This document shows positions 42,400-51,428 of a stretch of 64,000 bases of DNA, in pieces (within the stretch, counting starts at the first letter, position 1; each line of letters starts with the position of its first letter). The stretch comes from JAJCYX01 sp965243825. GTDB taxonomy: Bacteria > Chloroflexota > Dehalococcoidia > Lucifugimonadales > Lucifugimonadaceae. Location of the stretch: the NCBI GenBank assembly GCA_965243825.1, contig CBDEVT010000001.1:310001-374000 (forward strand), given 5' to 3'. Both the position numbers and the translations under genes were made by a program. Below the pieces are notes generated by a model. It saw only the letters and a list, made by a program, of their open reading frames with translations, was not told where the DNA came from and searched no databases.

Positions 42400-44115
42400 A
42401 TGACCCATCGACAAGACACCAACCCCGTGCAATGGCGTTCGCGAATCTGGAGCATCACGCTGCCGGTCATAGGCATTGCGTTGCTGCTCCTGACCGCATG
42501 CGCTCCGCCAGAGGAACATCAGGGCCCAGTCAACATCACCGTCAACGCTGACCGGGAAATCTACCCGTTCAGTGACAACCTTCGAGGCTTCGCAACAAAC
42601 AACTGGAACTGGCTATGGGGCAACATCGCAGAACTGGACTCCCCTCGCAGAGCAGCTCTTCTTGAGACTGCAAGGGGTATCGACCCTGGAGTGATCCGCT
42701 TCGGAGGCGGCCTCTGGGCGAATAGCGTCGGATGGGACAGAATCGGACAGGCACCTGAAGATGGCGAATGGACGTTCACTGAACCTGAAACGGGCGAAAG
42801 ATTTACATATCGCCACGCTTACAAGCCGGAGATGATCGAGAGTTACGCCCGATTCGCACGTGATCTGAACGCCGAAACGATCATGCAGATCAACGTGTGC
42901 GACAACAACCCGATCATGTGGGCGGACTTTCTGCACTACACGAACGTTGAAAATCGGTGGGGGTTCAAGTACTGGGAGCTGGGCAATGAGATCGATCTTG
43001 CCGAGTGCATCTCGCTTGAAGAATATGAACGGCGATTCGTCACGTATTCAGCCGCACTGAAAGAGGTCGATCCGGACATCATCGTGCTCGGACCTTCCAC
43101 CTCAGAACCGTTCCGCACCGAGTGGTATGACGCCCTGCCCTCCGCAAGCGGCGGTCAACCGGAGGCTCTCTCTTTCCACTGGTACCACCTGACTCGTTGG
43201 AACGAAGACCCGACGCATTTCAGCTACCAGGCCGGATCACTGGAGGCGCTGTTCGCGCATACACGGGTCGTCGGTGAGTCGTGCCAGGGTGGTTTTGGAT
43301 GCCCTGGAGATGATGTTCCGCTGTCAAGACTCGACCGGATCTACGCGCGTCGAGGTTTTGCAGAGGCCATGAAGCAGGAAGTGTTTGATCCGCTTCGGCG
43401 CACAAATCCCGATGTGATCACAGCACTCACGGAGACGGGCGTTCACGCCTCCAGGCATGAGGTGCCAATAAACGGGAATCACATTGCAGCGCTCTGGCTC
43501 GCAGACATGCTCGGCCGATGGGCATACAACGGCCTCGACATCCTGACCTACTACAGTTTCGAGGACGGCACAGACGGCGTCGGCCAAACTCGCGGTCTCA
43601 TTGGACTGGATGGTGCCGAGGTGCTGGATGTACGACCGACTTACATTACGGAGTGGCTCTACGCAAACCATTTCGGAGACATGATGGTCGAGTCTGAAAC
43701 CAACTACTTCGACCAGGAACTCGTGGCCTGGGCCAGCAAGAACTCAAGTGATCCGAATGCCCTTCAACTTATGATCGTGAATCTGAGCGGCAAAAGAGAG
43801 ACGGTCAATTTCGAAGTGTCAGGTTTTGAGCTCAACGCCAACACGCAGGCCGGCGCATACGTGATGTCCAGCGATGCCCCACTTTCTCGGGCCAATCCGG
43901 AGTCGTTCGCAGAGCACACGACGAAGATAAATGGCGTGGTAATTCCGGATGTCCCAATCAGCCAGCCGGAAGAGTTCACGCGAATCATGGAGTCAATTGA
44001 ACCTGTTCCGGTTCAGATCACAACTTCGGAGTTCGCCTACGTTGTTGATCCGTACACGGTGGTGGCTCTGACTATCTGGACACCTTCGGATAGCATCCCA
44101 AGCCTGGATGACTAA
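42400..44115 (+). CDS. Glycoside hydrolase lipoprotein (clan GH-A, GH39/GH51/GH79-like)
   Basis: From ATG 42400 the protein has 571 residues with a lipobox LLTAC near residue 34. The TIM barrel carries YWELGNEIDLAE, in which E197 after Asn fits the clan GH-A acid/base, and ALTETGVHASRHE, with E345 as probable nucleophile. LRFGGG-like GVIRFGGGLWANSVGWD occurs early, as in arabinofuranosidase-type enzymes. A C-terminal beta-sandwich (LMIVNLSGKRETVNFEV) matches the usual accessory domain. Surface anchoring next to the polysaccharide operon suggests trimming or recycling of the exported polymer. The exact family is uncertain. Confidence 0.78.
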   Translation: MTHRQDTNPVQWRSRIWSITLPVIGIALLLLTACAPPEEHQGPVNITVNADREIYPFSDNLRGFATNNWNWLWGNIAELDSPRRAALLETARGIDPGVIRFGGGLWANSVGWDRIGQAPEDGEWTFTEPETGERFTYRHAYKPEMIESYARFARDLNAETIMQINVCDNNPIMWADFLHYTNVENRWGFKYWELGNEIDLAECISLEEYERRFVTYSAALKEVDPDIIVLGPSTSEPFRTEWYDALPSASGGQPEALSFHWYHLTRWNEDPTHFSYQAGSLEALFAHTRVVGESCQGGFGCPGDDVPLSRLDRIYARRGFAEAMKQEVFDPLRRTNPDVITALTETGVHASRHEVPINGNHIAALWLADMLGRWAYNGLDILTYYSFEDGTDGVGQTRGLIGLDGAEVLDVRPTYITEWLYANHFGDMMVESETNYFDQELVAWASKNSSDPNALQLMIVNLSGKRETVNFEVSGFELNANTQAGAYVMSSDAPLSRANPESFAEHTTKINGVVIPDVPISQPEEFTRIMESIEPVPVQITTSEFAYVVDPYTVVALTIWTPSDSIPSLDD

Positions 44116-44888
44116 GGCTTCAGTTTGCGCAAGGTCTGCTTGAAACCCGCAGCGCGGTTCCGCAGTCGATAATGACGACCATTGATCCTGAGTCTCCAAT
44201 TGAAGCCGACGCCATTGGCTTTGACTCCGTCTACTCGAGTCATGTTGAAGCGTGAGTGGCGTCGGTCCTCAATGCTGAACGCCGCTTCGTAGCCTGCATC
44301 GGCAACGGCATCCTGCACCGGCGCGTTGTAGCTCCCGTATGGGAAAGTAAAGATTTTGACCGGTTCGCCAAGAATGTCTTCCAAAGCGGACTTAGAGTCG
44401 ATCACTTCTGATCGGGCTTCCTCTTCATCGATACGCCCCAGTGGCGGATGGGTCTTGCTGTGCGAGCCAAAAGAGATGCCCGCTGCTCTCGCCTCTCGAA
44501 TGTCGGCAACGCTCATCAATGGCACCTGTTCGGCCTTACCTTCATCCCACACATTGGTTCCGCCGATTCGGTCGCTGATGAGCATCATCGTCGCCGTGAA
44601 TCCATGCTTGTTGAGCAACGGCAGCGCATGTGTCATGAAGTCCAGGTAGCCGTCATCGAAAGTGAGGACTACATTCCTTCGGCTCTGCTCAGGATTGGAC
44701 ACAGCGTCGTCAAGCGCTGTCTGGGCATCGACAGAGCGATAGCCTTTGTCCTTCAGGTACCTCAGTTGACTGTCGAGGTCGTCCACAGAAATGGAGAGGT
44801 GATACGGATCCGGTCCAATGACTGATTCGACCACCCGGTGATACATGACAGACGCGAACCAGGGCAGTTTTTCCGTTCTGTTTTGCAT
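44112..44888 (-). CDS. Polysaccharide deacetylase (NodB homology, CE4)
   Basis: The 258-residue protein contains the CE4 motifs: VVLTFDDGYLDFMTHALPLL (motif 1, catalytic base Asp and metal Asp), FGSHSKTHPPLG (motif 2, SxxSHxxTHP metal His pair), and FTFPYGSYN (motif 3). It removes N-acetyl groups from GlcNAc-type residues. There is no obvious signal peptide, so it may act inside the cell or be exported otherwise. It ends convergently over 4 bases with the glycoside hydrolase gene and lies 8 bases downstream of the polymerase/ligase gene. Confidence 0.93.
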   Translation of the reverse strand: MQNRTEKLPWFASVMYHRVVESVIGPDPYHLSISVDDLDSQLRYLKDKGYRSVDAQTALDDAVSNPEQSRRNVVLTFDDGYLDFMTHALPLLNKHGFTATMMLISDRIGGTNVWDEGKAEQVPLMSVADIREARAAGISFGSHSKTHPPLGRIDEEEARSEVIDSKSALEDILGEPVKIFTFPYGSYNAPVQDAVADAGYEAAFSIEDRRHSRFNMTRVDGVKANGVGFNWRLRINGRHYRLRNRAAGFKQTLRKLKP

Positions 44889-44896
44889 CAGGTTAG

Positions 44897-46672
44897 CTAC
44901 GCCGACGCTCGATCAACGTCATCATCAGGCTCAGGTAACTGGTTCTTGAAACGCAGAGCTGCAGTGACCTCGCTTTTGCGATGTTCTACGGAACCGGTCT
45001 CAGCACTCATCTGAAGTGCCGCGTGTCTTGGTGCAAGCCTGGGCTTTCCGTCGTTCATCACTGGCTGAGGCGTAAGTTCAGGTTCTTCTGGAACCTGTTC
45101 ATCAGCCTCGCTTCGCCTGAGAACCGGGATTGCCGCTGTAAGTCCTACCATTGCGCCAACAAGCATGTTTAGCCGGTTGTCGACAAGGCCCATGTCAACA
45201 AGGCCCTGCATGACCCACGCCATGACGATGGTCACAGTGAGCAGGCCGATCGATTTCAGATAGGGATCCTTCTCGTTGCCAGCGATCATGGTCGAAGACA
45301 GAAGCATCCTTCCGACCATGAACCAGAACGCGGCGAAACCAATTAAGCCCAGCCTCATCCATATCCACAGAACGGTGTTATGCGGAATATAAGCCCATAG
45401 CGGGAAGATTGAAGTGAGGTCTGGTAGCGGGACCAGGATCTCCATCGGAACACCGAAACCGGCGCCTGTGTACGGATTAAGCGCAATGTTCAGACCGACG
45501 TTTTCTCCCTCGATCACCCGGTACTCGTTGGAACCTGAGTCCCTCGAGTCAGGGCGAATAGTTGATAGAACGGCTGTCGCAGGCTCGCCAACGAGACCAC
45601 CACCACCGTTCCGGAACACGGTCAGATACGGGATGGAGAACAGGAAGAGCGCTATCCCCGCGTAGACGAGCATTCGCCTCTTCTGTGGCATCTGGACGTA
45701 GACAACAATAAATATGACCAGGATCGATAAAACCATGGCCAGAATGCCGGCACGCCTCTGGTTGGCCAGTAGAGCCAGTGCAACCGGGAACGTTGCATAA
45801 GCTATGAACTTCAGCTGTTGCCTGTCAGCCTTGAAGATCAGCAGTAACAGACCGAACACAAGGAACGCGACGAAGAAGAGGCTCTCCTCGTGCGCCATTA
45901 GCGAGTTGGCACGGGAGACCTCGGTAATTGAGCCCAGGTTGAACTTGAGGGTGACTACGAGCCGGAATACGCCGATGAGACCCTTGAAGGCCACAGCGCC
46001 CAGGAAAAGCCACATGATCATCCGAGCCTGGTTCCTGTTCGTCACAAGGTTGTAGACGATCAGGTACATCATCATCGGGTAGAGAAGCGTCCTGGTCTCC
46101 CAGACGATCGTGACGGCATCTCCGCTGGCGCCGTACCCACGCGCGATGCCATAGACGACAAACACCAGGAACACGCCCATTGCGATGAACGCGGGCCCTG
46201 TTTTAAGAATGGGTTTACGTTCGCTGATGTTTTTGACCATGATCAGGCCCAGCATGCCGATCAGTGCACCTTCAATAGCGGTGATCGGGAATGGAAGGCC
46301 CAGCTGGTCCATTGGCTTATGCAGTGGGACCCTGTCAGTTAACGAGTCAGGGAACTGCATATCGAACGCTTCCACCATCGCAATAGAGGCAACGAGGAAG
46401 TACACGCCGAGGATCGGCTTACGCCAGACGATCGGAACTCCGATTATCACGCCCAGGAACATCACCAGCGCAGGTGCACCCATCCCGCCGCCAAGCGCCA
46501 GGCCTATGACCAGCGAGAACATGAGAAACGGCGGCAAGAACAAGGCCCGCCGAATTCGTGGGTACCATTTCCAGTGGTCGACGTCCGCGGCAACGCGTTG
46601 TGCCGAGTTCGGGGAACCCGTCGTTATCGTCAGGCGGTCCTGGTCAGTGTCGACCTGGAGTGATCTGTCCAT
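44897..46672 (-). CDS. O-antigen ligase/polymerase-like membrane protein (Wzy/WaaL superfamily)
   Basis: The 591-residue protein has about 12 membrane segments from residue 42 to 510, a large extracytoplasmic loop near 345-415 (GENVGLNIALNPYTGAGFGVP), and the GFGVP and HNTVLWIWMRLGLIGF segments typical of the O-antigen ligase superfamily (His and Arg in the loop are functional in the family). A charged tail of 70 residues is cytoplasmic. In this locus it is the best candidate for the Wzy polymerase. It lies 39 bases after the small membrane protein gene. Confidence 0.9.
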   Translation of the reverse strand: MDRSLQVDTDQDRLTITTGSPNSAQRVAADVDHWKWYPRIRRALFLPPFLMFSLVIGLALGGGMGAPALVMFLGVIIGVPIVWRKPILGVYFLVASIAMVEAFDMQFPDSLTDRVPLHKPMDQLGLPFPITAIEGALIGMLGLIMVKNISERKPILKTGPAFIAMGVFLVFVVYGIARGYGASGDAVTIVWETRTLLYPMMMYLIVYNLVTNRNQARMIMWLFLGAVAFKGLIGVFRLVVTLKFNLGSITEVSRANSLMAHEESLFFVAFLVFGLLLLIFKADRQQLKFIAYATFPVALALLANQRRAGILAMVLSILVIFIVVYVQMPQKRRMLVYAGIALFLFSIPYLTVFRNGGGGLVGEPATAVLSTIRPDSRDSGSNEYRVIEGENVGLNIALNPYTGAGFGVPMEILVPLPDLTSIFPLWAYIPHNTVLWIWMRLGLIGFAAFWFMVGRMLLSSTMIAGNEKDPYLKSIGLLTVTIVMAWVMQGLVDMGLVDNRLNMLVGAMVGLTAAIPVLRRSEADEQVPEEPELTPQPVMNDGKPRLAPRHAALQMSAETGSVEHRKSEVTAALRFKNQLPEPDDDVDRASA

Positions 46673-46711
46673 GTGCGAGCAGACTCCAGCCTGCCATTGC
46701 AGGCGTAAGGG

Positions 46712-46864
46712 CTACCTGGCGCCTTGCCAGATGATGAAGAACCACATCGGAGCGAACACCGACATGGAGATAAGCATGATTCGAACGCGGGCGTTGTAAC
46801 GTTTGCTGGTCAACCCAATGGCGAAGATGGCAAAAAGTGTGATGGCTGTGAGCGCAAACTCCAC
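46712..46864 (-). CDS. 50-residue two-helix membrane protein
   Basis: On the minus strand a GTG at 46862-46864, three bases after the stop of the CapB-like gene, opens a 50-codon frame ending TAG at 46712-46714. The product has two hydrophobic helices (MEFALTAITLFAIFAIGL and SMSVFAPMWFFIIW) joined by a basic loop TSKRYNARVR. GGCGGG upstream and the tight spacing on both sides suggest translational coupling. It may assist the polymerase or co-polymerase complex. Supporting evidence is frame, position and hydrophobicity only. Confidence 0.6.
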   Translation of the reverse strand: MEFALTAITLFAIFAIGLTSKRYNARVRIMLISMSVFAPMWFFIIWQGAR

Positions 46865-46867
46865 TGA

Positions 46868-47752
46868 TTAGCCCGCCAGAAGATTTGAAAGCCACGCAGG
46901 CACTGGTGAAGGAGGACCAACCTGGATCACTCCAAGCAGGTTCTCGTCGCCCATCAAGTCCACCGACTCCTCAATGAGGTTGATCGGTGTCACGCCTGAT
47001 CGTACGACCATCAGCGTTCCATTCAGGCTGATCGCCATGCGTTCTGCCTGCATATTCGACAGAACAGGCGGCAGATCCACGATCGTGTACTTGAACTGGG
47101 ACTTCAGTGTGTCCATGAATTCAGGGATCAGGTGGCGAAGGCGAACTGCAAGGTCGTCCAGGGACGGCTTGAACGCAGACTGCTTCCATCCCGAACTACC
47201 GGGGATCAAAGTGATCTGGCCACCGGCGGTTTCACGGAACGTATCCTCGAAACCGCACTCATCCTGCAAGTGCTGGATCAGGCCTGGAGTAGAGCCCGCC
47301 TGTATCTCCTCGGAGAGGGATGGGTTCTCGAGGTCAAGCTCGAGCAGGGCGACCTTCTCACCGGTCTCTCGGGCCACAGCGTAGGCTATGCCCATGGCAG
47401 AGGTCGTACGACCTTCGCCGCGAATGGCGCTGCCAATACCCATGGTCCAGGGAACGCGGCCTGCGTTACTGGCCAGGATGTTCACGGCCAATCGTTGCCA
47501 GACCCGCTGGAGTTCCTCAAGTGACCGGCGCTGGTTCTTCTTCAGATTGCGCCGAGCGTGGGCTGAGTTAGGTCCCGGAACCGCTGGTTCCACAGGGACA
47601 GGTGACTTTGCCACGGGTTTTGATTGAGTCTTCACAGGCTCTTCGACCACCTTCTGCTCCTCTTCAACCTGCACACGCTCAACAGCAGTGCTGACTGACT
47701 GAGCCGATGCGGTCCGGGTCCGCCATCGTCTTGAAACGTCGCTGATATTCAC
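46868..47752 (-). CDS. CapB/CpsD-like BY-kinase-type ATPase with altered Walker A
   Basis: The 294-residue protein has a basic N-terminal region of about 110 residues and a MinD/BY-kinase-like ATPase: IGSAIRGEGRTTSAMGIAYAV as Walker A, VALLELDLENPSLSE as Walker A', and YTIVDLPPVLSN as Walker B. The invariant Walker A Lys (GEGKTT) is Arg here. The C-terminus (SNLLAG) lacks the Tyr cluster of true BY kinases, so phosphotransfer is doubtful. It sits 3 bases after the Wzz gene, the normal partner, and may act as a structural or nucleotide-sensing co-polymerase subunit. Confidence 0.85.
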   Translation of the reverse strand: MNISDVSRRWRTRTASAQSVSTAVERVQVEEEQKVVEEPVKTQSKPVAKSPVPVEPAVPGPNSAHARRNLKKNQRRSLEELQRVWQRLAVNILASNAGRVPWTMGIGSAIRGEGRTTSAMGIAYAVARETGEKVALLELDLENPSLSEEIQAGSTPGLIQHLQDECGFEDTFRETAGGQITLIPGSSGWKQSAFKPSLDDLAVRLRHLIPEFMDTLKSQFKYTIVDLPPVLSNMQAERMAISLNGTLMVVRSGVTPINLIEESVDLMGDENLLGVIQVGPPSPVPAWLSNLLAG

Positions 47753-47755
47753 CGT

Positions 47756-48928
47756 TTAGGAATCTCCTGCAAGCGCCGGTCCGCGATCCTCTGGCGGTGG
47801 TGCCAGGATTGCAGCAAGCGCTGATCGAACACTGGTGTTCTTCCTGTCGGAGAAGCCGGAGAGGAGCGGCACCTGCTCAACAAGTGGGATGCTCACAGTC
47901 TCTTCGACGTCTTCCTTTGTTCTTACTGTTCTGTCTGTCCAGGTCAGGGCTATAACACCCGCACCGGTGATCATGCCACCAAGTGTTAAACCAACAATTA
48001 AGTTGAGGACCAGTGCCGAACCAGCCAGGCGAGGCTCCGCAGGGACGACCGGCAGATCGACTACCGCAAAGCTTTCAGCTCTGCTGGAAATCGCTCGCTC
48101 TCCCTCGATCCGGACCCGCTCAAGCGTGCGCTGGGCGTCTTCGTAAAGTGTCCGCTCAAGCGCTATGGTCCTTCTCAACCTGTCTAGTTCTGCCAATTCC
48201 GAAGCTGGCCGTGTCTGACCGGGCAAGGGTTCCGGGTTGGTGATCAGGAAGTTACGCTCAGCTGCTTCTGCCGCTTGCAGTTTCTGCAACTGGAGCTCTG
48301 CCTGTCTGCCGTGGAATTCCGTACCCAGCTGACTATTTTCTATCTGCCTGATTGATGCCTTTTCGTTGTAGAAGATGATCGTCTCTTCGACGAGACGCTT
48401 TCCGAGAAATGGCTCGATACCGGTGTAAGCGACCGCAAGAAGGTTGTTACCCTCTGACCTGACTGAAATCTGGTCTTCAACCACTTTCTGTGCAAGGTCT
48501 TCGGCCTCATCCCGGCTGGCCGGAATGACCACACCCATACCGCGAGCCACACCGCGTACTAGAGGAATCGTGGATACCTGTTCTCCCAGTTCGGAAGGCA
48601 CAGGCCACAGCCCCTGGTCAATGGCGTCCGCAAGTCCGGATCGCTGGATCACCTCAGCTCGGAAAGACTCCGTTGAGAGCCATTCTGTCAGGGTGGCAGC
48701 CTCCGCTCCACTGGGGGTTACACGGTCACTGGTCCGTGAATCACTCGGTAGAAAGTTCACCGGATCAACCCAGATCTTGGCTTCCACTCTGAACTCACGT
48801 CCCGTGTAGAACGTAACGATCAATGCGATAGCGGGTACCGTGATGATGGGGATGAGGAACAGTTCCTTCAGTCGGAAGAGTGTTGCTACATATCTCCGCA
48901 AAATCGCTTCTCCTCGTGAGTCCAGCAA
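47756..48928 (-). CDS. Wzz-family chain-length determinant / polysaccharide co-polymerase
   Basis: The 390-residue protein has membrane segments at about 20-42 and 297-320. Between them is a long helical, coiled-coil-rich extracytoplasmic region (FYNEKASIRQIENSQLGTEF, ELAELDRLRRTIALERTL). VDLPVVPAEPRLAGSALVLN before the second segment is the Pro-rich motif of Wzz proteins. These set polymer length together with Wzy. A C-terminal cytoplasmic tail of about 60 residues follows. The adjacent CapB-like gene completes the bipartite CapA/CapB arrangement used in monoderm bacteria. Confidence 0.9.
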   Translation of the reverse strand: MLDSRGEAILRRYVATLFRLKELFLIPIITVPAIALIVTFYTGREFRVEAKIWVDPVNFLPSDSRTSDRVTPSGAEAATLTEWLSTESFRAEVIQRSGLADAIDQGLWPVPSELGEQVSTIPLVRGVARGMGVVIPASRDEAEDLAQKVVEDQISVRSEGNNLLAVAYTGIEPFLGKRLVEETIIFYNEKASIRQIENSQLGTEFHGRQAELQLQKLQAAEAAERNFLITNPEPLPGQTRPASELAELDRLRRTIALERTLYEDAQRTLERVRIEGERAISSRAESFAVVDLPVVPAEPRLAGSALVLNLIVGLTLGGMITGAGVIALTWTDRTVRTKEDVEETVSIPLVEQVPLLSGFSDRKNTSVRSALAAILAPPPEDRGPALAGDS

Positions 48929-49323
48929 ACGCTTTCGCTGCGGCCGGGCTGAGTGTCTTTATCCGTCAAATAGTCCGTGGTGGCAGATAGTTCTGCGGTT
49001 TCGGCAATATCTCGTATCTGTCAGTCTATTGAATATGAATTATCGAACAACGCTCATGTGGTTCGAGCAGGCAGCCCAATCGATGCACCAACTGTAGCAC
49101 CAAGTGCGTTACGGGCCTGACCCTTTTGTTGCACAGCTCAGTGTGCCGGGGCACAGATCTAGTATCCGATTTAAAAGAATACAATTTGGTTACGCTGTTT
49201 TGCATGTAACAGTTCAAGCGTGAATGTTAAATAGATGTGAACAGGTCAGCCGTTTGGAACCCACATCGGCACTGGTGAACACTCGTTCCAGGCAAAGGGA
49301 AGCCAGACTGATCTGCGCCGGAA
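48929..49323. other. Non-coding stretch between Wzz and TagA-type genes
   Basis: About 395 bases without a gene. A 63-codon minus-strand frame at 49026-49217 has no ribosome binding site or domain and is not called. The promoter for the wzz-capB-wzy-deacetylase operon should be here; none could be placed with confidence. Confidence 0.5.
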
Positions 49324-50142
49324 TTAGCGGCCGGTCTTTCCTACAGCCCTGAGCATGGAGAGCCTGGCAAGGTACGTAATAAAGGGAAGATCGTTCCACA
49401 GGTACCGCTTAACCAGCTTGCGATCACGGTAGATCCGGTATGCCCACTCAAGTCCTGAGTTCTGCATCCAACCCGGTGCTCTCTGGACATAGCCAGCAGT
49501 GAACTCGATGCTCGCCCCTACTCCTATAGAGAAAGGCACACCCAGTCGCTCCAGGTTGTCGTTCATCCAGAGCTCTTGCTTCGGGGCACCAAGGCCGACG
49601 AAAAGGATATCCGGCCTCGCCTCACGCACGGCTGCAATCACTTTGTCGTTTTGCTCAGGGTCCGCATGAAATCCCATTGGGGGGCATGCGGTTCCGGCTA
49701 TCTTCAGGCCGGGGAAGCGTTCAGACAATCGTTTTGCAGCTTCATCAGCGGCGCCGGGCCTGCCTCCCAGAAGGTAAATACTCAGACCGCGCTCAACCGC
49801 TCCTTCACACAGAGGGTCAACAAGATCACTTCCGCAAACACGCTGTTTCAGAGGTGTCTTCTTCAGCTTTGCGGCCCATAGGAGGGGCATGCCATCAGCT
49901 GTGATGATCGATGCACGGTCATACGCCGCCCTGAACTCAGCGTTACGCCGAAGCATGATGACATGATCCACGTTCGGAGTTACTGCGAAGGTTGGTGTAG
50001 GTGACTGTGCTTCATCAAGCATCAACCCCACGGCCTCTTCACGATTGATGTTATGCACACTGCAGCCCATCACCTCAACCATTGGTAGGGCTTCAGGCTG
50101 CTCTGATGTTGCGGCGTACATGCTGTCTGCTGCCTCTCGCAA
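49324..50142 (-). CDS. WecG/TagA/CpsF-family glycosyltransferase (GT26)
   Basis: The 272-residue protein has the GT26 signature: TPNVDHVIMLRRNAEFRAAYDRASIITADGMP with Asp and Thr of the active site, LWAAKLKKTPLKQRVCGSDL, IYLLGGRPGAADEAAKRL, and DILFVGLGAPKQELWM, followed by a C-terminal helical tail for membrane association. These enzymes add the second sugar (for example ManNAc or a related residue) to undecaprenyl-PP-GlcNAc-type acceptors. The gene follows the mannose-6-phosphate isomerase gene by 12 bases. Confidence 0.93.
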   Translation of the reverse strand: MREAADSMYAATSEQPEALPMVEVMGCSVHNINREEAVGLMLDEAQSPTPTFAVTPNVDHVIMLRRNAEFRAAYDRASIITADGMPLLWAAKLKKTPLKQRVCGSDLVDPLCEGAVERGLSIYLLGGRPGAADEAAKRLSERFPGLKIAGTACPPMGFHADPEQNDKVIAAVREARPDILFVGLGAPKQELWMNDNLERLGVPFSIGVGASIEFTAGYVQRAPGWMQNSGLEWAYRIYRDRKLVKRYLWNDLPFITYLARLSMLRAVGKTGR

Positions 50143-50154
50143 AGTCTCTTCCGT

Positions 50155-50517
50155 TCAGCTGGATGGAACGTCTTGACGGCCAAAATCGTCCTGAAGCCTG
50201 ACGATGTCATCCTCTCCGAGGTAATCGCCGAGCTGGGTCTCAATAATGGTCAGGTCGCCTGTTTTCGCAGGATTCGCAATCCGGTGAGCAACTTCTATCG
50301 GAACGTGGAAAGAGTCACCGGTGCTGCCACGAAGGACCTCTACACCGATTGTGACTTCCGCCTCGCCTGTTGCAATCACCCAGTCTTCGGACCGCTGGTG
50401 ATGAAACTGTAGGGAAAGGCGTTTCCCCGGCTTCACCACAAGACGCTTGACCTGGTACCCCTGCCCTTCAGCGAGAACCTGGTAAGTGCCCCACGGCCGC
50501 TCAACGATCTGGCTCAT
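50155..50517 (-). CDS. Type II mannose-6-phosphate isomerase-like cupin
   Basis: From ATG 50517, with AAGGGACTGAG upstream, the protein has 120 residues. VERPWGTYQVLAEGQGYQVKRL, then PGKRLSLQFHHQRSEDWVIATGEA and VEVAHRIANP match the C-terminal isomerase domain of ManC/AlgA-type enzymes (metal His and Glu residues of the cupin). No guanylyltransferase domain is present, so it would only interconvert fructose-6-P and mannose-6-P. In-frame codons upstream to 50589 lack a ribosome binding site. It is co-transcribed with the TagA-type gene. Confidence 0.88.
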   Translation of the reverse strand: MSQIVERPWGTYQVLAEGQGYQVKRLVVKPGKRLSLQFHHQRSEDWVIATGEAEVTIGVEVLRGSTGDSFHVPIEVAHRIANPAKTGDLTIIETQLGDYLGEDDIVRLQDDFGRQDVPSS

Positions 50518-51428
50518 TCTCAGTCCCTTGCAATGACTTTGTTCAGTAGTCGACGGTGTCCGCATTAAGCCAATGCGATCTACTGCCACGACTCTTCTTC
50601 ACCAAGTCTATCGTTGGGAAAATACGAGTTGTGCTACTCCGCGCCAATATCGGGCGGACAAAAGGCGCATATCTGTCTACATGAGATCAAATGAGTGTCC
50701 CCTGATTAGTGTTGATCCAGGCTCATAAAAATATTTATGGCAAACCCATGTGAAGTTAACACCCGTTAACAGGTTTTTGGTGTTAGCCTAAGCGCCGCTG
50801 GTGAAACGACGTATCTGAACTAAGGTCTGTACTTAGCAACGTGCTGCCAAAATCACGGTGATTTCACGTCCCGGGTAATAGTGCGGTAATGGGGCTAACT
50901 GAAAGATCGAAACCGAAGCAAGCGCTGTCCCAAGTCTGTACCCAGACCGGCCGCTTTCTTCAGGTCTCAGCAGGTAACGCGCACGGTACCTTTTCGTCCG
51001 GTCCAGATGTATTAGGAATCAAACGTGTCGACGGTGCTGGCCTGAGTTCGCGGGAGTTCACTCCCAAGACATGGCAACCGGTCTTCGTCTTTTCTGATTG
51101 CACCTAATCACCGGGTCAACGGTAGTTAGCCCTGCTGACTGTGTCCGCCCGTTTGCAGATGCGCCTTTCGGTCGAACTGGCGTTCGAGTTGATGTCCGCA
51201 ATGTCAGAACACCCCATAGCTTCACTAACACACAAAGAGGTGCGTGCAACCTGACCGCATACGTGTCACCCACTATGTTCTGAAGCCGCAACTGCGGGTT
51301 AATTAGAACCGATGGGTCACGGAAACTACCGCCGCTAACGCCTCACCACGGCTGCGCTAGCTATCCGTACAGGCCCGGGAATACTCGGATCGTCGGGCAC
51401 TTGCCCTGCAATTTGAATAAACATTTGT
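50518..51428. other. Long gene-free region between divergent transcription units
   Basis: About 910 bases without a convincing gene, the longest gap in the window. It contains GTTAAC-N4-GTTAAC at 50755-50770, matching the arrangement at 28445-28460, followed by AGGTTTTT. Short frames at 50889 and 51098 have no domain or ribosome binding site. No riboswitch consensus was recognised. It probably holds the promoters for the cupin gene (minus) and the giant secreted protein (plus). Confidence 0.5.

Noticed and set aside
49026..49217. 63-codon minus-strand frame
   Set aside because: No ribosome binding site or recognisable pattern in a gap expected to hold a promoter.
50518..51428. Cyclic-di-GMP riboswitch ahead of the giant secreted protein
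   Set aside because: The conserved core sequences of that RNA class were looked for by eye and not found.
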